DNA of 64,000 nt from a bacterium YEK0313 (lineage in GTDB: Bacteria > Pseudomonadota > Alphaproteobacteria > Rhizobiales > Phreatobacteraceae). The stretch is taken from positions 124,001-188,000 of the forward strand of contig CCMO02000002.1 of the NCBI GenBank assembly GCA_000751295.2. Reading direction: 5' to 3'. The position numbers and the translations under genes were made by a program. Each line of letters starts with the position of its first letter. Position 1 is the stretch's first letter. The notes under the pieces were generated by a model that was given only the letters and a program-made list of their open reading frames with translations, did no database searches and was not told where the DNA came from. This document shows positions 60,453 to 64,000 of this stretch, in pieces.

Positions 60453-61553
60453 ATGACCGCCGGCCGGCGCCCGAAATCCGTCACAACGCCTCTTCTCGCC
60501 GTCGCGGTCGCACTTGTCGGGCTCGTCGCCCCCGGCGCGATCGCCTCCGTGCCGGGCAGCGGCCTCATCTGGCCGCTCGCCGAATTCGCCGTGCTGGTCG
60601 CGGCCGTGTTCGCCGCGATCCACCATGCCGACGTCGTCGCCCACCGGACCGGCGAGCCTTACGGAACGCTGGTGCTGACGCTGGCGGTGACGATCATCGA
60701 GGTTGCGCTGATCGTCTCGATCATGCTGGCCGGCGAGGAAAGCCCGATGCTGGCGCGCGACACGGTGCTCGCCGTGGTCATGGTCGTGTGCAACGGCATC
60801 GTCGGCATCTGCATCATTCTCGGCGGCCTGCGCTACGGCGAGCAGGGCTTCCGTCTGCCCGGCGCCAGCTCCTATCTCGTCGTGCTGATGCCGCTCGCCA
60901 CCCTGACGATGATCCTGCCGAACTATACGACCAGCGTGCCGGGCCCCTTCTACAACCTGTCGCAGCTCATCTATGCCGCCATCGCCACGCTCGTGCTCTA
61001 CGGCGTGTTCCTTTATGTCCAGACCGTCCGGCACCGGGATTATTTCCTGTCCGATTCCGGCGTCTCGACACCGGACGAGAACGCCCATGTGCCCGGCAAT
61101 CGCGAGGTCCTGGCGAGCGTCGTGCTGCTGATCCTGGCGCTGGTCGGCGTCGTCCTGCTGGCCAAGAACTTCGCCAATTCGGTCAAGCTCGCCGTCAATC
61201 TGATCGGCGCGCCGATCGGCGCGGTCGGCCTGCTGGTCGCGCTGCTGGTGCTGATGCCGGAAGGCATCGCCGCCGTGCGCGCGGCCAAGAACAACGAGCT
61301 GCAGAAGAGCCTGAACCTGGCGCTGGGCTCGTCGCTCGCCACGATCGGCCTGACCATTCCGGCGGTCTGCGCCGTGTCCATCGTGCTCAAGCAGCCGCTC
61401 GGCCTCGGCCTCGACAACCGCGACATGGTGGTGCTGCTGCTCACCTTCGCGGTCAGCCTCGTCACCTATGGCGGCGGCCGCACCAACATCCTGCCCGGCG
61501 TCGTCCACCTGGTGCTGTTCGCGACCTACGTATTCCTGATCTTCGCGCCCTGA
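60453..61553 (+). CDS. chaA: ChaA-type Ca2+(Na+)/H+ antiporter
   Basis: A 366-residue CaCA-family antiporter with about eleven helices. The alpha-repeat motifs are visible: 'GEPYGTLVLTLAVTIIEVALIVSIML' and 'VTYGGGRTNILPG', with the acidic residues of the transport site. ChaA exchanges Ca2+ or Na+ for H+ at alkaline pH. ATG 60453 was chosen because the hydrophobic first helix begins shortly after; an in-frame ATG at 60357 lies too far upstream. It is convergent with the RND pump gene. Confidence 0.92.
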   Translation: MTAGRRPKSVTTPLLAVAVALVGLVAPGAIASVPGSGLIWPLAEFAVLVAAVFAAIHHADVVAHRTGEPYGTLVLTLAVTIIEVALIVSIMLAGEESPMLARDTVLAVVMVVCNGIVGICIILGGLRYGEQGFRLPGASSYLVVLMPLATLTMILPNYTTSVPGPFYNLSQLIYAAIATLVLYGVFLYVQTVRHRDYFLSDSGVSTPDENAHVPGNREVLASVVLLILALVGVVLLAKNFANSVKLAVNLIGAPIGAVGLLVALLVLMPEGIAAVRAAKNNELQKSLNLALGSSLATIGLTIPAVCAVSIVLKQPLGLGLDNRDMVVLLLTFAVSLVTYGGGRTNILPGVVHLVLFATYVFLIFAP

Positions 61554-61587
61554 CTCGCACTCTCGGGTCCGTTGCCGCCCGCCGCCC

Positions 61588-64000
61588 TTATTCGGCGGCG
61601 AGCGGCAGAGCCGGCACCGCAGGCGCGGCGGCGGCCGGCTCGTCGGACCGGTGCGCCGGCTGGACGCGGAACCAGACGGCGTAGAGCGCCGGCAGGAACA
61701 GCAGCGTCAGGACGGTCGCCCCGAACAGGCCGCCGGCAATGGTGATCGCCATCGGCCCGAAGAACAGAGAACGCGCCAGCGGGATCATCGCCAGGATGGC
61801 GGCGAGCGCGGTCAGCACCACCGGCCGCGACCGGCGTACCGTCGCCTCGATGATGGCGTCGTGCAGCGAATAGCCGTTGGCCTGGTCCTCGTCGATCTGC
61901 TGCACCAGGATGACCGTGTTGCGCATGATCATGCCGGCAAGGGCGATCAGGCCGAGCAGCGCGACGAAGCCGAACGGCGCGCCGGTCAGGTTGAGCGCGA
62001 AGGAGGCGCCGATCAGGCCGAGCGGGGCGGTCGAGAACACCAGGAACAGCCGCGAGAACGACTGGAGCTGCAGCATCAGCACGCTGAGCATGGCGAGGAA
62101 CATGACCGGGAACAGAATGAAGATCGAGCTGTTGGCCTTGGCCGATTCCTCGATGGCTCCGCCCTCCTCGATGCGCATGCCGGCCGGCAGCGAGGCGATC
62201 AGCTCGCCGAGCGCGGCCTTCACCTGGCCGCTGACCACCGGCGGCTGGATGCCGTCGCGCACGTCCGCCCGGACCGTCATGGTCAGGTCCCGGTTGCGCC
62301 GCCAGAGGATCGGATCCTCCTCGCGGAACTCGATCCGCGCCACCTGCGCGAGCGGCACCGGCACGCCGCCGCGGGCGATGATGGTGAGGTCGCCGATGCG
62401 GCTGAGATCGACCCGTTCCGGCGCGACCGCCCGGGCGACGATGTCGACCCGCTCGGTGCGGTCGCGAACGCTGGTGACGGTGACGCCGGAGAGCAGGGTC
62501 TGCAGCGTCTGCGCGACGTCCTGCACGTTGAGGCCGAGCGCCCGGGCGCGGTCCTGATCGACCACCAGCTTGACCGAGGGCGACTGCTCGTTCCAGTCGA
62601 GATGCGGGTCGCGGACATTGGCATTGGCACGCATGATGTCGCGCACCTTGATCGCCATGTCGCGCACCGCCTGCGGCTCGGTGCCGATCACCCGGAACTG
62701 CACGGGGAAGCCGACCGGCGGTCCGAAATTGAAGCGGTCGACACGCACCCGCGCCTCCGACAGCTTGCCGGCCGCGACCTCGGCCTCGATCCGTGCCTTG
62801 ATGCGCTCGCGGGCTTCGAGATTCTTGGCGATGATCACGATCTGGGCGAAGGATTCGTCCGGCAACTGCGGGTTGAGGCCGAGCCAGAAGCGCGGGCTGC
62901 CCTGGCCGACATAGGTCGTGTAGGTAGCGATGTCGGCATCGCCCTTCAGCATCTGCTCGGCCCGCTTCGCGGTCTCGAGCGAGGCGGTGATGGCCGTGCC
63001 CTGCGGCAGGCGCATTTCCAGGAACAGCTCGGGCCGTTCCGAGATCGGGAAGAACTGCTGCTGCACCCGGCCGAAGGCGACTACGGCGACCGCGAAGGTG
63101 ACGAGCGTCGTCGCGACCACGAAGAACTTGTGGTCGACCGACCAGCCGACCAGCCGGCGCAGGACCTGATAGGTCGGCGTCTCGTAGATCGCATGCGGAT
63201 CGGAATGGTCCGGCCGCGGCGGCAGCGGCTTGCCGCGCTTTTCCGCCCGCGCCACGGCGCGCTGATATTTGCGCTCCTCCAGCTTCTGGAAGTCCGGCAG
63301 CAGCTTGGCGCCGAGATAGGGCGTGAAGATCACCGCGACGAACCAGGAGACGATCAGCGACAGGCCGACCACCCAGAAGATGCCGCCGGCATATTCGCCG
63401 ACCGCCGAATTGGCGAGCCCGACGGGCAGGAAGCCGATGGCGGTGACGAGCGTGCCGGTCAGCATGGGAAACGCCGTCGAGGTCCAGGCGAAGGCCGCCG
63501 CCGACAGGCGGTCCCAGCCCTGCTCCATCTTCACCACCATCATCTCGACCGCGATGATCGCATCGTCGACGAGCAGGCCGAGGGCGATGATCAGCGCGCC
63601 GAGCGAGATCCGGTGCAGGTCGATGCCGAGGGCGAACATGGCGATGAACACCACGACCAGCACCAGCGGCACCGACAGCGCGACGACGATGCCGGTGCGC
63701 CAGCCGAGCGACAGGAAGCTGACCAGGAGCACGATCGCCAGCGCCTCGATGAACGAGCGGGCGAATTCGGACACCGCGTGCTCGACCACCTGCGGCTGGT
63801 CGGCGATCTGGCCGAGCTCGACGCCGACGGGAATGTCGCGCCGGAACTCTTCGCGCGCCTGGGCGAGGTCGTGGCCGAGCGTGGTGATATTGGCACCCTT
63901 CTGCATGACGACGCCGACCAGCACCGCCGCCTGGCCCTCCTGGCGGACGAGATAGGTCGGTGGATCGACGAAGCCGCGCGTGATGGTCGCGATGTCGCCG
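61588..64000 (-). CDS. RND efflux transporter permease subunit, N-terminus beyond window
   Basis: About 804 codons of an RND (AcrB-like) permease lie in the window. The frame is open to the right edge, so the N-terminal quarter is missing. The visible part has the TM4 acidic pair in 'GLLVDDAIIAVEMM', the periplasmic porter domain ('NVRDPHLDWNEQSPSVKLVVDQ') and a C-terminal TM set ('PFGFVALLGLIALAGMIMRN'). These pumps expel drugs, bile salts or metals with a membrane fusion protein and an outer-membrane channel. The adaptor gene is presumably beyond the edge. The C-terminus is intact, ending at 61588. Confidence 0.93.
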   Translation of the reverse strand, partial: GDIATITRGFVDPPTYLVRQEGQAAVLVGVVMQKGANITTLGHDLAQAREEFRRDIPVGVELGQIADQPQVVEHAVSEFARSFIEALAIVLLVSFLSLGWRTGIVVALSVPLVLVVVFIAMFALGIDLHRISLGALIIALGLLVDDAIIAVEMMVVKMEQGWDRLSAAAFAWTSTAFPMLTGTLVTAIGFLPVGLANSAVGEYAGGIFWVVGLSLIVSWFVAVIFTPYLGAKLLPDFQKLEERKYQRAVARAEKRGKPLPPRPDHSDPHAIYETPTYQVLRRLVGWSVDHKFFVVATTLVTFAVAVVAFGRVQQQFFPISERPELFLEMRLPQGTAITASLETAKRAEQMLKGDADIATYTTYVGQGSPRFWLGLNPQLPDESFAQIVIIAKNLEARERIKARIEAEVAAGKLSEARVRVDRFNFGPPVGFPVQFRVIGTEPQAVRDMAIKVRDIMRANANVRDPHLDWNEQSPSVKLVVDQDRARALGLNVQDVAQTLQTLLSGVTVTSVRDRTERVDIVARAVAPERVDLSRIGDLTIIARGGVPVPLAQVARIEFREEDPILWRRNRDLTMTVRADVRDGIQPPVVSGQVKAALGELIASLPAGMRIEEGGAIEESAKANSSIFILFPVMFLAMLSVLMLQLQSFSRLFLVFSTAPLGLIGASFALNLTGAPFGFVALLGLIALAGMIMRNTVILVQQIDEDQANGYSLHDAIIEATVRRSRPVVLTALAAILAMIPLARSLFFGPMAITIAGGLFGATVLTLLFLPALYAVWFRVQPAHRSDEPAAAAPAVPALPLAAE

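Overview
The window is about 64 kb of GC-rich DNA, roughly two-thirds G+C or more, from the chromosome or a large replicon of a Gram-negative bacterium. Gene content points to an alphaproteobacterium of the Hyphomicrobiales type: Omp25/31-like porin-family proteins, several NitT/TauT-type ABC transporters, an orphan tripartite-tricarboxylate (TTT) binding protein, a MocR/PdxR regulator and many catabolic dehydrogenases. The species is not identified. No rRNA, tRNA, insertion sequence, integrase or CRISPR array was seen.

Left part (1-16.7 kb): a truncated secreted protein, two EamA exporters with a divergent MocR/PdxR regulator, a small DUF2809-like membrane protein, an 8-kb autotransporter adhesin with two exact-period repeat families (210 and 282 nt), an orphan molybdenum hydroxylase large subunit, and an HtrA-like protease without a signal peptide.

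16.7-25.5 kb: a compact catabolic and uptake cluster. It holds an LLM flavin monooxygenase, two creatinase/ectoine-hydrolase-like M24 paralogues, a LysR regulator, a small monooxygenase-fold protein, an NAD(P)H:FMN reductase and an SBP-ATPase-permease ABC importer. Three promoters here share one box (consensus GRTTATANCASCTATAGR), which ties the transcription units into a probable LysR regulon. I regard this as the best candidate for an undescribed pathway in the window.

25.5-37 kb: mostly housekeeping and sugar-nucleotide genes. These are an AbrB-like protein overlapping murJ, a transaldolase-family protein, a Gfo/Idh/MocA dehydrogenase, UDP-glucose dehydrogenase and UDP-galactose/glucose 4-epimerase. 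A glutaryl-CoA-dehydrogenase-like enzyme, a TTT binding protein and a TetR regulator follow.

37-40 kb: two tandem 1320-nt genes, each encoding two fused Omp25-like barrels. The first is broken by a Trp-to-TGA codon. 40-47.7 kb: a seven-gene minus-strand operon running permease, SBP, ATPase, enolase-superfamily enzyme, Gfo/Idh/MocA enzyme, DUF993 protein and TIM-barrel isomerase. A GTAACT-N4-AGTTAC palindrome lies upstream, and a near-identical 17-mer lies upstream of the TTT binding protein gene at 35.2 kb. The nearby TetR may control both.

47.7-64 kb: a glycosyltransferase and a CapD/WbpM-type nucleotide-sugar dehydratase (surface polysaccharide), an aldehyde dehydrogenase, a LOG-family protein next to a beta-CASP ribonuclease-like protein, and a GntR-kduI-kduD-sugar kinase uronate locus. 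A ChaA-like antiporter and an RND efflux pump cut by the window edge complete the region.
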